Shown here: positions 16,027 to 25,171 of the stretch, piece after piece | How positions within the stretch are numbered: the stretch's first letter is position 1 | Layout of the letters: every line of letters starts with the position of its first letter | NCBI GenBank assembly: GCA_963664035.2 | Contig: OY760867.2 | Span: 3,348,001-3,412,000, forward strand | Length of the DNA: 64,000 nt | Origin: G958296245 sp963664035 | Lineage (GTDB): Bacteria > Chloroflexota > Dehalococcoidia > Lucifugimonadales > G958296245 | Reading direction: 5' to 3' | The notes under the pieces: generated by a model | Seen by the model: the letters and a program-made list of their open reading frames with translations, nothing else | Database searches by the model: none | What the model was told of the DNA's origin: nothing | Translations under genes and position numbers: made by a program

Positions 16027-17037
16027 GTGAGCGATAAGCCACTTAGGGTCGTGTTCATGGGCGCGGCGGACTTTGCGGTCCCCGTGCTGGAGTCGCTGCT
16101 GGAAGCCTCGTACGACGTGGTGGGCGTCTATACGCGGCCCGACCGGAGGGCCGGGCGCGGCAGGAAGCTCGCCCACGCTCCGGTCAAGGCATATGCCCTC
16201 AGCCTCGGCCTCCAGGTGCTTCAGCCTCCGTCCCTGGGAAGCGCGGAAGCCCTGGACGAGCTGGAGTCGCTGCGCCCGGACCTAATCGTCGTGGCCGCGT
16301 ACGGCCTCTTGCTTCCGAGGCGCGCGCTCGACCTGCCGCGGCGCGGCTGTCTGAACGTCCATCCGTCGCTGCTGCCCGCGTACAGGGGCCCCTCTCCGGT
16401 GGCTTCCGCCATCCTCGACGGCGAGACGGCTACCGGCGTGACCGTCATGCGGATGGACGAGGGGATGGATACCGGCCCCACGGTGGCGGCCCGCCGGACC
16501 GCCATCGGCCGGCGCGAGACGGCGGGCGAGCTGACCGCCCGCCTGTTTCGGATGGGGGCGGACCTCCTGGTCGAGACTCTGCCGGCGTGGGTCGCCGGAG
16601 AAGCGGCGGCCAGGCCGCAGGACGAGTCGCTCGCCAGCGTGACGAAGCTCCTGTCCAGGGAGGACGGACGCATCGACTGGACCGAGAGCGCGGAGCGGAT
16701 CGCCCTACGGGTACGCGCATACGACCCCTGGCCGGGGACGTTTACCGAGATGGACGGCAAGCGGCTGAAGGTGCTGGAGGCCGCCGCGGCGGAAGCGGAC
16801 CGCGGCGCTCCCAGTCCACCATCTCCGTCGTTCCCGAGTCCACCACATCCGTCGTTCCCGCGAACGCGGGAACCCATCCCCGGCGAGGTGCTGGGCCTGG
16901 AGGACGGCCGGGTGGGCGTGGCCTGCGGCTCGGGGGCGCTGGAGCTGCGCCGGGTGCAGCTCCAGGGAAGGCGGGCGGTCTCCGCCGGCGAGATGGTCAG
17001 CGGCTATCCGGGCTTCGTGGGCTCGCGCCTGGGCTAG
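16027..17037 (+). CDS. fmt: Methionyl-tRNA formyltransferase with a repeat-derived linker
   Basis: 336 residues from GTG 16027. The N-terminal formyl-transfer domain shows VFMGAADFAVPVL, the catalytic Asn-x-His in CLNVHPSLLPAYRG, and the Asp in MRMDEGMDTGP. The C-terminal OB-like tRNA-binding domain starts near GEVLGLEDGRVGV. Between them, residues about 262-285 are Pro/Ser-rich and are encoded by a palindromic repeat (16810-16878) absent from typical family members. It formylates initiator Met-tRNA using 10-formyl-tetrahydrofolate. No def gene is visible nearby, although the two are often adjacent. Confidence 0.95.
   Translation: MSDKPLRVVFMGAADFAVPVLESLLEASYDVVGVYTRPDRRAGRGRKLAHAPVKAYALSLGLQVLQPPSLGSAEALDELESLRPDLIVVAAYGLLLPRRALDLPRRGCLNVHPSLLPAYRGPSPVASAILDGETATGVTVMRMDEGMDTGPTVAARRTAIGRRETAGELTARLFRMGADLLVETLPAWVAGEAAARPQDESLASVTKLLSREDGRIDWTESAERIALRVRAYDPWPGTFTEMDGKRLKVLEAAAAEADRGAPSPPSPSFPSPPHPSFPRTREPIPGEVLGLEDGRVGVACGSGALELRRVQLQGRRAVSAGEMVSGYPGFVGSRLG
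16810..16878. repeat. Repeat element inside the fmt coding sequence
   Basis: Two copies of an atccgtcgttcccg-like word plus the palindrome gttcccgcgaacgcgggaac lie in frame in fmt. A related palindrome (ttcccgcttgcgcgggaa) is at 54698-54760 in intergenic DNA. The insertion adds about 24 residues between domains. Confidence 0.75.
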
Positions 17038-17097
17038 TAGACCGACAACCTAGCAATGAAGGGTGGATAGAATACTGCGCGAGGCAGCGGTGCCCCC

Positions 17098-17150
17098 ACC
17101 CTAACCCTCCCCCAAAATGGGCCCAACATGGGGGAGGGGATTCCAAGGTC
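17098..17150. repeat. C/G-rich inverted repeat (cctaaccctcccc family)
   Basis: accctaaccctccccc is followed by a complementary gggggagggga arm. Related elements are at 26696-26831, 41826-41890 and 46208-46257. It lies between the convergent genes fmt and dinB and may act as a bidirectional terminator. Confidence 0.65.
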
Positions 17151-17177
17151 AGCCATCATTTCAACAATGTTGGAGCA

Positions 17178-18245
17178 CTAGAAGCCTTCCAGGCGGGGTT
17201 GGACGGGATCCTCGGTCTCGCCGCTCAGTCCCGAGGCGCCGACGCCCACGAGCCGGAAGAGCCTGCCGGGCTTGATCTCCCGCCTGAGCAGGGCGCCCGC
17301 CGCGCCCGCCAATACCTCCGGGGAGGAGACGTACTCTCCGAGCGTGGTCTGGCGGGTGAAGGTCGTGAAGTCCGAGAGGCGCAGCTTCACCTTGACCGTC
17401 CTTGCCCGCACGCCCGATTCCGCCAGGTGCTCGCCGACCCTCTGGCTCAGCCTGTCCACCAGGTCGGCCAGCACGTCGGGGTCGCCCGTGTCCTGGGTCA
17501 GGGTCGTCTCGGCGCTGACGGACTTGCGCTCCCGCTCGACGACCACGGGGCGGTCGTCCCGGCCCAGCGCCAGCCGGCGCATGGCGGCGCCCGACTTGCC
17601 GAACGAGGAGGCCCACCACGCATCGGGCATGTCGGCGACCTGCCCGATCGTCTTGAAGCCCTGGCCCGTCAGCCTCGCGGCCGTCTTGGGGCCGACGCCC
17701 CACAGCCTGTCCACCGGCAGGTCGGCCAGGAAGGCGCGCTCGCCGCCGTGCTCCACCACCGTCAGCCCGTCCGGCTTGCCCATCCCCGAGGCGATCTTCG
17801 CCACGGACTTGTTGGACGCCACCCCCACCGAGATCGTCAACCCAAGCTCCGACTCGACGCGACGCCTGAGCTCCCTGGCGCACTCGACGGGGTCCTGTCC
17901 GAGCTCCACGCGCCGCGTTACGTCCAGGAACGCCTCGTCCAGGGATAGCGGCTCGACCAGCGGGGTCGTCTGGCGGAATATGTCCATGACCCGGCTGGAC
18001 ATCTCGTGGTAGCGCGGGAACCGGGGCGGCACGCGCACGGCCTGGGGGCATTGGTTGAGGGCCGTCCGCATGGGCATAGCGGAGCGGACTCCGAAGCGGC
18101 GCGCCTCGTAGGATGCCGCGGCCACCACTCCGCGGCGCTCGGGGCTGCCGCCGACGACCACGGGCTTGCCCTTGAGGGAGGGGTCGTCCAACTGCTCCAC
18201 CGACGCGTAGAAGGCGTCGAAGTCCGCGTGGAGGATGTGCCTCAT
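17178..18245 (-). CDS. dinB: DNA polymerase IV (Y-family)
   Basis: 355 residues, normal for DinB. The palm opens with HADFDAFYASVEQ (first catalytic Asp), and the second acidic motif is PLSLDEAFLDVT. SVGVASNKSVAKIAS and the helix-hairpin-helix LWGVGPKTAARL follow, then the little-finger domain. No beta-clamp-binding tail is obvious beyond PVQPRLEGF. It performs translesion synthesis. It is 21 bases downstream of the TPP enzyme in the same direction. No LexA box is recognised. Confidence 0.95.
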   Translation of the reverse strand: MRHILHADFDAFYASVEQLDDPSLKGKPVVVGGSPERRGVVAAASYEARRFGVRSAMPMRTALNQCPQAVRVPPRFPRYHEMSSRVMDIFRQTTPLVEPLSLDEAFLDVTRRVELGQDPVECARELRRRVESELGLTISVGVASNKSVAKIASGMGKPDGLTVVEHGGERAFLADLPVDRLWGVGPKTAARLTGQGFKTIGQVADMPDAWWASSFGKSGAAMRRLALGRDDRPVVVERERKSVSAETTLTQDTGDPDVLADLVDRLSQRVGEHLAESGVRARTVKVKLRLSDFTTFTRQTTLGEYVSSPEVLAGAAGALLRREIKPGRLFRLVGVGASGLSGETEDPVQPRLEGF

Positions 18246-18266
18246 GGCTCCTCCGCTGCCGTTGGC

Positions 18267-19925
18267 CTACACTGCGCCGTCTATCGAGACGTCCAACACG
18301 GCGGGCTTGCCGAGGTCGAGCGCGTGGCTGAGCGCCGGGCCTATCTCGGCCGGGTCCTCGATCTTGCGGCCGAAGACGCCCATCGCCTCGGCCATGGACG
18401 CCAAGTCGAGCGGCAGTGGGAAGTCCATGCCTATGTAGCCGCTGGAGGGGGACTCTTCGCCCAGCACGCGGGACTTGTAGGCGTTCATGTTGACCTTCAG
18501 GACGCGGTAGGCGCGGTTGTTGCAGATGAGGTAGACGACGGGGATGTTTCGGACGGCGGCTGTCCAGAAGCCCTGCGCCGTCATCATCGCGCTGCCGTCG
18601 CCGAGCACGCCCACGACGGGACGGTCCGGGTTGGCCAGCTTCACGCCCATGGTCCCGCCGACGCCCCAACCGAGCGCGCCGCCCCTGGCGCTCAGCAGGC
18701 TTCCGGGCTCGGTGAAGTCCATCGCTCCGTGCAGCGCGTCCCTGGAGGTTACCGCGTCGTCGGCTATCAGCGCGTCCGGCGGCAGGCTCGCGGCCACCTC
18801 GGTCATCATCCGCTCGGCGGACATGGGCTTCGCGTCCCAACGCTGCTCTACCCTGCTATTCCAGGCCAGCCCGAGGGCCTCCTTCTCCTTCGCCAATTCG
18901 GCGAGGCGGCCCCTGGCGGCCTCCCTGTGGGAGCCGGACATGCTGGCGTCCAGCGCGTCGGCGAGCGCGCCGAGAGCGGCCTTGGGGTCGGCGGCTATGC
19001 CCACCTCGGTAGGCTGCGTCCTTCCCACCTCGCGCGGGTCGGAGTCGACGTGAACCAGCTTCGCGCCCGGGGCCAGGTAGGTCATGGCGGGGTTGGAGAG
19101 CATGTAGTAGCCGGTGGCGAGCGGGCCGACGGCGAGCACGGCGTCGGCGTCGGCGAGCGTCCGAGTACCTTCGGGGAAGTCTACCCTGAGCGCGCCCCTG
19201 AAGGCAGGGTGGTCGGTGGGGAAGTTCATGCCGGAGTAGGCGGAGGCGTAGACCCTGGCCCCCAACGCCTCGGCGACCTGCACGGCCTCGCCCGCCGCCT
19301 GCGACTCGCTCACCGGGTCCCCGACCAGCATGACCGGGTTCTCGGCCTCGGCGAGCGTCCTGACCGCATCCTCCAGGGCGGCGCGGTCGGGCACGGCTGG
19401 GTGCGTCGCGGTCGGGGGTAGCGCGTCCAGGCCGGTCTCGCCGTCGAGGGCGTTGGCCGACAGGGAGACGAAGGTCGGGCCGGTTGGCGGCGTCGCAGCC
19501 TCCTTGAAGGCGCGCCCGAGCACGCTGGGCACCTGGTCGGGGTGGGTCACCTCGACGCTCCACTTGGTGAGCGCCCTCGTCATGTCCGCAAGCTCGGTGC
19601 GGCCGTGGGCAAGCTCGCGCACGTCCTTGTTGCCGGCGGTGAGCACGAGCGGGGTGCGCCCGGCGTTGGCGTTGTGGAGGAGGCTCAGGCCGTTGGCGAG
19701 CCCGGTCTCGATGTGGAGGTTGACGAAGGATGGCCTGCCTGTGCAGCGGGCGTAGGCGTCGGCCATGCCCATGGCCACGCCCTCCTGGAGCACGAGGACG
19801 TACTCGAGGTCCGGGTACCCCTCCAGCGCGTCCATGATGGGGCTCTCGCTGGTGCCGGGGTTGCCGAAGACGTACCTCACGCCGTTGGCGCGCAGGACCT
19901 CCATCACCGCCTGCTTGCCCATCAT
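18267..19925 (-). CDS. TPP-dependent decarboxylase, benzoylformate decarboxylase-like
   Basis: About 552 residues in the classic three-domain order. The N-terminal Pyr domain has FGNPGTSESP and the proton-relay Glu in LVLQEGVAMGMADAYAR. A central Rossmann-like domain and a C-terminal PP domain with GDGSAMMTAQGFWTA and ICNNRAY follow. The GNPGTSE signature resembles MdlC-type 2-oxoacid decarboxylases more than acetolactate synthase. ATG 19925 is chosen for the GGGGGTG upstream; GTG 19934 is also in frame. Transcribed with dinB. The true substrate (aromatic or branched 2-oxoacid) is not determinable. Confidence 0.88.
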   Translation of the reverse strand: MMGKQAVMEVLRANGVRYVFGNPGTSESPIMDALEGYPDLEYVLVLQEGVAMGMADAYARCTGRPSFVNLHIETGLANGLSLLHNANAGRTPLVLTAGNKDVRELAHGRTELADMTRALTKWSVEVTHPDQVPSVLGRAFKEAATPPTGPTFVSLSANALDGETGLDALPPTATHPAVPDRAALEDAVRTLAEAENPVMLVGDPVSESQAAGEAVQVAEALGARVYASAYSGMNFPTDHPAFRGALRVDFPEGTRTLADADAVLAVGPLATGYYMLSNPAMTYLAPGAKLVHVDSDPREVGRTQPTEVGIAADPKAALGALADALDASMSGSHREAARGRLAELAKEKEALGLAWNSRVEQRWDAKPMSAERMMTEVAASLPPDALIADDAVTSRDALHGAMDFTEPGSLLSARGGALGWGVGGTMGVKLANPDRPVVGVLGDGSAMMTAQGFWTAAVRNIPVVYLICNNRAYRVLKVNMNAYKSRVLGEESPSSGYIGMDFPLPLDLASMAEAMGVFGRKIEDPAEIGPALSHALDLGKPAVLDVSIDGAV

Positions 19926-20011
19926 TCGGGTCACCCCCGTTTCCCGCTTTCTCCGCGCGTGGCTCGCCTCTCTACGCGGCTATGGTATCACGCCCTCGGG
20001 GGCCGCCGCCC

Positions 20012-20938
20012 TCAGGCGGGGCGGTCGTAGTTGCGTTCTAACTCGGAGACGTATCGGCGCCCGAGGCCGGCGGCGTTGTCCCGGAGCCAGTCGCTCAGCT
20101 TCGTCTCGCAGGTGGGGGGAGAGTCGGACTTGAGCAGGCCGTCCATCAGTCCGTCGACCTCGTCGCGGATGAGGACCACGTCCCGGACGAGCATTCCGAC
20201 CAGCTTGGTCATGGCCAGGCCGAGAGACGGGGGGGTGTGGACGAACCGGCAGCGCGCCCCTATCGACTCGGCGAGAAGGCGCAGCAGGGACTCGAAGCCG
20301 AAGGTCTCCGGCCCCACCGCGTCGGTCACGGAGCTCCCGGTCCGCGAGGCGGCGTCCACGGCAAGGTTGGCGATGTCCTCCACGAACACGGGCTGGACGG
20401 GGTATCGCCCGTCTCCGAAGACGGGGAGGACGGGGAAGCGCCGCAGCGCCCACGCCATGTTGTTGAGCAGCACGTCCTCGGCGCTGAATACCAGCGTGGG
20501 CCTGACGACGGCGTAGGGGACGCCGACTTCCCTGAGGGCGGCCTCCACGCGCCCCTTGCCGTTGAAGTAGGGCAGCCGGGACTCCGCGGAGGCGTTCGTT
20601 ATGGAGACGTGGACTATCCTGCCCACGCCCGCGTCCGCGGCGGCTTCGAAGAGGGTCCTGGAGTTGGCCACGGCCTGGTCGAAGGTGGTTTGGCCGCGCC
20701 CGAACCTCACCCAGTAGGTGTTGAAGAAGACGTCCGCGCCCCGCATCGCCTCGCGCAGGCCGTCCCGGTCCGAGAAGTCGAGCGGGGCCGCCTCCACGCG
20801 GCCCCCGAAGGGGTCCTGGCCGGCGGGCCGGGCCGTCAGGGTCTTCACCCTGGCGCCCTCGTCTAGCAGCCGCCGGGCGACGTACCTGCCGGTGTAGCTG
20901 AAGGCTCCGGTTACGACCGCCGATTCGATGTTGGACAT
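20012..20938 (-). CDS. NAD(P)H-binding protein, NmrA/atypical SDR type
   Basis: 308 residues. The N-terminal dinucleotide motif is TGAFSYTGRYVARRL (TGxxGxxG variant). Next come a YWVRFGRGQTTF stretch, HVSITNASAESRLPYFNGKG (Lys after Tyr in the active-site region) and VVRPTLVFS, as in complex-I-associated NDUFA9-like and NmrA-like proteins. No transmembrane segment. Members bind NAD(P)H and may be reductases or redox sensors. It is 17 bases after the SbcC-like gene and may be translated with it. Confidence 0.8.
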   Translation of the reverse strand: MSNIESAVVTGAFSYTGRYVARRLLDEGARVKTLTARPAGQDPFGGRVEAAPLDFSDRDGLREAMRGADVFFNTYWVRFGRGQTTFDQAVANSRTLFEAAADAGVGRIVHVSITNASAESRLPYFNGKGRVEAALREVGVPYAVVRPTLVFSAEDVLLNNMAWALRRFPVLPVFGDGRYPVQPVFVEDIANLAVDAASRTGSSVTDAVGPETFGFESLLRLLAESIGARCRFVHTPPSLGLAMTKLVGMLVRDVVLIRDEVDGLMDGLLKSDSPPTCETKLSDWLRDNAAGLGRRYVSELERNYDRPA

Positions 20939-20955
20939 GATGCTCCGTTCTCCGG

Positions 20956-23535
20956 CTAGACTACGGCAAAGGTCGAGCCCGTTGGGGTCTTGGCGACCTC
21001 GATGCGGGTTGGGAACGACTCCTTGATCTCGTCTATGTGGGTGATGACGATGATCTTGCGGAAGTCGTCCTGGATGGACTGTATGGCCTCCTTGAGGCGC
21101 TCCTGCCCGGTGGAGTCCTGGGAGCCGAAGCCCTCGTCGATGAAGAGGATGGGCAGCGGCGCGCCGGAGCGGCTGGCGAGCAGCCTCGAAAGGGCGATGC
21201 GGAGGGAGAAGTCGATGCGGAATGCCTCGCCGCCGCTGAAGGTCTCGTAGCTCCGGGTGCCCATCTCGTCGCCGACGCGGATGTCCAGCTCCTCGGACGG
21301 CAGCCCCATCCGGCGCTCGCGCCTGCCCTGCCGCAGCTGGAGCCTGAGCGACATCCGGTTGTCCGTCAGGCGAGACAGGAGCTGGTTCGCGTCGTCCTCG
21401 AGCTGCGGGATGGCCGTCTCGATGATCAGCGCCTGCACGCCGTTCTTGCCGAACGCGACGGCCAGCTCGTCGTAGACGCCCTTCTGGTCCGCGAGCGCGC
21501 CGCGCTTCTTCTCCATATCCTTCGCCTCGGCCTCCATGCGGTCCAGTCTCGCAAGCTCTTCGGTGGATACGCCGTGCTGGACGCGGGCGTCCTCGAGCCG
21601 CCTCTCGCCCGCCGCGAGGGAGACCTCCATTTCGCGTAGGTCGGCTTCCATCGAGGGGAGGGCCACGATGTCCCTGCCGAGCCTGGCGGCGCGCTGCTCG
21701 TCTTCGGCGGTCTCGGCCCTGCGGCGCTCCAGCATGGCGGCGACCTCGTCGAGTTCGCGCCGGACCTGGGGCAGCCGCCGGTCCGCCTCCCGGAGCTTCC
21801 GCGCAAGCTCCTCGTAGGGCGCGAGCTCCCTGGCCAGCCGCCGGGCGGCGTCGTGCTCACCGGGGTCGTACTCCATCTCGGCGATCAGGGCGTCGATGCG
21901 GGCCAGATCGGCGCGCTCCGCCTCGGCGAAGTCCTCGGCTTCGAGGCGGGCCCGCTCCTTCTCGCTCTCGGCGAGCGCAAGGTCCAACTGCTGGCTGGCG
22001 GTGAGGGAGTCGCGGCGGTCGCGCTCCAGCTCGGTCCTCTTGCGCGTCAGCTCGCGGGCGTCCCTGCTCAGCCCGGCCTCCAGCCTCGATACATCGGTCG
22101 CCAGCCGGGAGTGCGCCTCCCTGAGCCGGGCTTGCTCGGCGGCGTTATTCCTGTAGCGGCTGCTCGCCTTCCTTCCCTGGCTCTCGTACTCGGCGCGGAC
22201 GTGTTCCCTGTCCTCCGGCCTCAGGGGCTGCCGGCAGACCGGGCACTCGGCGTCTTCGCGCCGGAGGATGTCGAACTTCTGCCGGGTCTGGCCCATCTCC
22301 TCCTTCAGGGCGGCGTTGGCGGCCTCGAGGGACTCGACTTGGAGCGCGACGCCGTGGGCCTCGTCCTTCATGCTTGCGTAGTCCGCCCTGCCTGCATCCA
22401 GGGCCTCCTCCTCGCTCTCCAGGCCGGCGATGGCCTGCTCCACCTCGGGCAGCCGAGAAGCCGCGGGCCTCAGGCCGTTCTCGATGGCGCTGGCAAGCTG
22501 GGCGAGGTTTGCGGACAGCCGCTCTCGCCGCACGGCGACCGCCTGCTCGAGGCGCGACCTGCCGGACTGGAGTTCCAGGAGGCGCCGGTGGGCGTCGTCG
22601 AGGCGGTCGGACTCGCGCCGGGCCGTCTCCAGGGCGTCGAAGCGTTCCAGTATCTCGGCGCGGCGCTGGGCGACGGCCTGGTACTCGGCGGCCCGCGTCT
22701 CGTGGCCGCGCCTCTGCCTGTCGAGCGCGTCTATCTCGGAGCGGCCCGCCGCCGCCCGCGCCCTCAGGCCGTCGCGCTCCCTGCCCATGTTCCGCAGGAG
22801 CTCGACCCTGCTCCTCTGCGCGTCCACGCGGGAGCGGGCGGCCTCCACCTCGGGGGCGAGGCGCCGCATGGAGGCGCCCGCCTCCTCCAGCATGGCCTCA
22901 TGCTCCTCCCTGGCCTCCAGGCCGCTCCGTAGATGGGCGATGGCGGCGTCGGTCTCCTTGACGGAGTCCTGTATGAGGTCGCTCTGGGCCTTGGCGCGCT
23001 GTTCGAGGTCGTCGTAGTAGGAGAGGTCGAGCACCTCCGCGAGGCACTCCTTCCTCTGGGCGGGCTTGCTCCTGGTGAACATGTCGGCGCGGCCCTGGAG
23101 CAGGAACGCGGTGTTCACGAATGTATCGTAGTCCATGTGGACTATGCCGCGTATGAGGGCTTCGGTATCGCGGACGGTATTGCCGGTCATGGAGCGGTAG
23201 CCGTTGCCGGAGGAGACCTGCAGGTCGAGCAGGGTCGCGCCCTGTCTGCCTCCGCCGGAGGGCCTGGAGTAGCGGCGCTGGATGCGGTAGCGCTGGCCGC
23301 GTGCCGCGAGATCCAACTCGACTCTCATCCAGCTCTTGCCCTGGTGTATGAGCTCGTCGTGGGTGCGCGCCCGCGCCTTGCCCCAGACGGCCCAGGTTAT
23401 GGCGTCCAGGAGCGCCGACTTGCCATGGCCGTTCTGCCCCGACAGGCAGGCGACGTGTACGGACTCGAGGTCCAGCGCGGGGACGTCTTCCCCGTAGCAG
23501 ATGAAGTTCTTGAGGTTTAGCCTTAGAGGGACCAC
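20956..23535 (-). CDS. sbcC: SbcC/Rad50-type SMC ATPase
   Basis: 859 residues. The N-terminal ATPase half has CLSGQNGHGKSALLDAITWA (Walker A). Two long Glu/Arg/Ala-rich coiled-coil arms follow, separated near residue 430 by the zinc hook ECPVCRQPL. The C-terminal half has SGGEAFRIDFSLRIALS (signature) and LFIDEGFGSQD (Walker B). With SbcD/Mre11 it processes DNA ends and hairpins. No SbcD nuclease gene is adjacent in this window, which is unusual since they are normally paired. The many palindromic repeats here would be natural targets for such a complex. Confidence 0.92.
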   Translation of the reverse strand: MVPLRLNLKNFICYGEDVPALDLESVHVACLSGQNGHGKSALLDAITWAVWGKARARTHDELIHQGKSWMRVELDLAARGQRYRIQRRYSRPSGGGRQGATLLDLQVSSGNGYRSMTGNTVRDTEALIRGIVHMDYDTFVNTAFLLQGRADMFTRSKPAQRKECLAEVLDLSYYDDLEQRAKAQSDLIQDSVKETDAAIAHLRSGLEAREEHEAMLEEAGASMRRLAPEVEAARSRVDAQRSRVELLRNMGRERDGLRARAAAGRSEIDALDRQRRGHETRAAEYQAVAQRRAEILERFDALETARRESDRLDDAHRRLLELQSGRSRLEQAVAVRRERLSANLAQLASAIENGLRPAASRLPEVEQAIAGLESEEEALDAGRADYASMKDEAHGVALQVESLEAANAALKEEMGQTRQKFDILRREDAECPVCRQPLRPEDREHVRAEYESQGRKASSRYRNNAAEQARLREAHSRLATDVSRLEAGLSRDARELTRKRTELERDRRDSLTASQQLDLALAESEKERARLEAEDFAEAERADLARIDALIAEMEYDPGEHDAARRLARELAPYEELARKLREADRRLPQVRRELDEVAAMLERRRAETAEDEQRAARLGRDIVALPSMEADLREMEVSLAAGERRLEDARVQHGVSTEELARLDRMEAEAKDMEKKRGALADQKGVYDELAVAFGKNGVQALIIETAIPQLEDDANQLLSRLTDNRMSLRLQLRQGRRERRMGLPSEELDIRVGDEMGTRSYETFSGGEAFRIDFSLRIALSRLLASRSGAPLPILFIDEGFGSQDSTGQERLKEAIQSIQDDFRKIIVITHIDEIKESFPTRIEVAKTPTGSTFAVV

Positions 23536-23859
23536 TGCAGGGCAATCGCTTCTGAATGGAGCTCATAGCCGAAATGGGTTCAACCTAGGTGGCCCATCGT
23601 CTAACACCGTCGGAGATCGGGAAAGCGGTTCGTGGGGTATAATGCAAACGGGTGTAGGCGGACAGCCCCTGGCGACCCCTCAACAAAATCAAAGCCTCGG
23701 TTACCGCCGAGGCGGGGCATACCGTCTACACCCTATGTCCCCATCATTCCACAGACCGGCCAGCTTGTCAATACCCTTTCGCCCAAATCCCTTGACATAC
23801 TTCACGCCGTCCACGCCTGTATACAGGCGTTCCGGGATGGAGACCTCGATGGATACCCC
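23536..23859. other. Gene-free stretch between convergent or divergent units
   Basis: No gene recognised. A TATAAT is present near 23638 and a TTGACA-like word near 23790, but they do not form a properly spaced pair. The region ends with the stop of the minus-strand oxidoreductase. Confidence 0.4.
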
Positions 23860-24924
23860 CTAGACGTGGAAGACGTAGAGATCGCGGTTGGTCATGGGGA
23901 GGTCCACCCATTCGCCGCCCCTGCGGTGGCTCTCGGCGACGGCTAGGCACGCCTCGGTGACGTTGTGGGTGACGTCGACGTTGCCGCGGGTGGGGCGGCC
24001 CGTCTCGTGGGCCTCGACGAGGTCTTCCAAGCAGGTCTGCGTCGTGAGGTTATCCGCGGCTGCCGCCGGGGCGTCGATCTCGAACCACTCGGCGCTCGAC
24101 TGCTCGCCTGGGCGGATCTCCCACCTGGAGATGGTCTCGGCGGACTTCATGGCGCGCACCATGCCCTCGGAGCCGATCACCTCGAAGTCCCTTGGCCCGG
24201 CGGGCAGCGCCCATGCCTCGACGCCGTTGGCGAACCGGACGTGGTAGGTCGCGTGGGGGTCTTCCTCCAGCCTGTTCCCTTCCACCTTAGTGCTCCTGGG
24301 GAGCAGCTCGCCTCTAATGGAGGCCACGCCGGGATCGCCGAGGAAGTAAGACAACGTGTCCAGCGAGTGGATGTGCATGTGCATGAGGGTGTTCGACTCG
24401 GTGTAGGCGACGGCGTACCTGGGCTCGCCGATGTCGCCGCGCGCGATGATGTCGCGGACGGCGGTGAAACGGTCGGTGAAACGCATCAGGACCCCCGTAT
24501 TGAGGAGGGCGCCGGTGCGGTGGCACGCCTCCAGGATCGCGTCGGCCGCCCTTGGGGAGGAGGCCATGGCCTTCTCGCAGAAGACCATCGGGACGCCGGC
24601 GTTCGCGGCGTCGACGGTCATCTCGGAGTGGAGGTCGCCGCGGAAGTCGGTGGAGGGCGCGCGGCTGCCGGGCTTCTGCACGCCCGTTGCGGTGGTGCAG
24701 ACCGCCACGAGATCGGGCTTCTGCTCCTCGATCATCCGCCGGTGGTCTTCGTAGACGGCTTCGACGCCCCACCTCCGCCTGAAGTCGTCGCGCCTGTGGG
24801 GCAGGATGTCGGCGCCGGCCACCACCTCCAGGCGGTCGCTGGCGGCGCACGCCTCCGCGACCGATATGTCCAGGGTGCTGCCCATCCTGCCGAGGCCGAT
24901 TATCGCCGCACGGTAACTTTTCAT
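23860..24924 (-). CDS. Gfo/Idh/MocA-family oxidoreductase
   Basis: 354 residues. Rossmann motif AAIIGLGRMGSTL is at the start. The family catalytic Lys is in VFCEKAMASSPR (EKP-like, with Ala for Pro). MHIHSLDTLSYFLGDP carries the conserved HxxD-type region of the substrate domain. Probably an inositol/sugar dehydrogenase-type enzyme in catabolism of sugar derivatives; substrate unknown. Unlike the paralogue at 2.9-4.0 kb it retains the Lys. It appears to be a single-gene unit, with the start well separated from the repeat cluster at 25 kb. Confidence 0.88.
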   Translation of the reverse strand: MKSYRAAIIGLGRMGSTLDISVAEACAASDRLEVVAGADILPHRRDDFRRRWGVEAVYEDHRRMIEEQKPDLVAVCTTATGVQKPGSRAPSTDFRGDLHSEMTVDAANAGVPMVFCEKAMASSPRAADAILEACHRTGALLNTGVLMRFTDRFTAVRDIIARGDIGEPRYAVAYTESNTLMHMHIHSLDTLSYFLGDPGVASIRGELLPRSTKVEGNRLEEDPHATYHVRFANGVEAWALPAGPRDFEVIGSEGMVRAMKSAETISRWEIRPGEQSSAEWFEIDAPAAAADNLTTQTCLEDLVEAHETGRPTRGNVDVTHNVTEACLAVAESHRRGGEWVDLPMTNRDLYVFHV

Positions 24925-25053
24925 ATCAACTCCTCGCCCGCCGACGTTGTATTCCAGGGAAGGGTCTGTGCGGGCCGTCCAGATTGGTTATAATTTATGT
25001 ACCACCAAGGTGGCCGTGTCAAGGGTTTGGAGCGGCCAATGGCGGCGACGGGA

Positions 25054-25074
25054 GGGCTGGTTTGAAACCAGCCC
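25054..25074. repeat. Palindromic REP-like repeat, copy 3 (compensated variant)
   Basis: gggctggttt-g-aaaccagccc is the palindrome of 7693 and 15956 with one base changed in each arm (C to T and G to A), so pairing is preserved. It is again followed by ctac. Confidence 0.8.
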
Positions 25075-25083
25075 CTACGGGGA

Positions 25084-25150
25084 TGGGTCCCCCTAATGGG
25101 GATGGAACCCCCCTAATGGGGATGGAACCCCCCTAATGGGGATGGAACCC
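25084..25150. repeat. 20-bp tandem repeat abutting the htpX start
   Basis: About four copies of ccctaatggggatggaaccc lie head to tail. The last, degenerate copy (tatggggatggaggaat) supplies the htpX ribosome-binding site. Copy-number change would extend or shorten an in-frame upstream start. Confidence 0.75.
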
Positions 25151-25171
25151 CCTATGGGGATGGAGGAATAT

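Noticed and set aside
18006..19421. 471-residue plus-strand frame opposite dinB and the TPP enzyme
   Set aside because: Shadow of two well-supported genes.
21853..22932. 359-residue frame opposite sbcC
   Set aside because: It is a shadow of the coiled-coil coding sequence; no domain.
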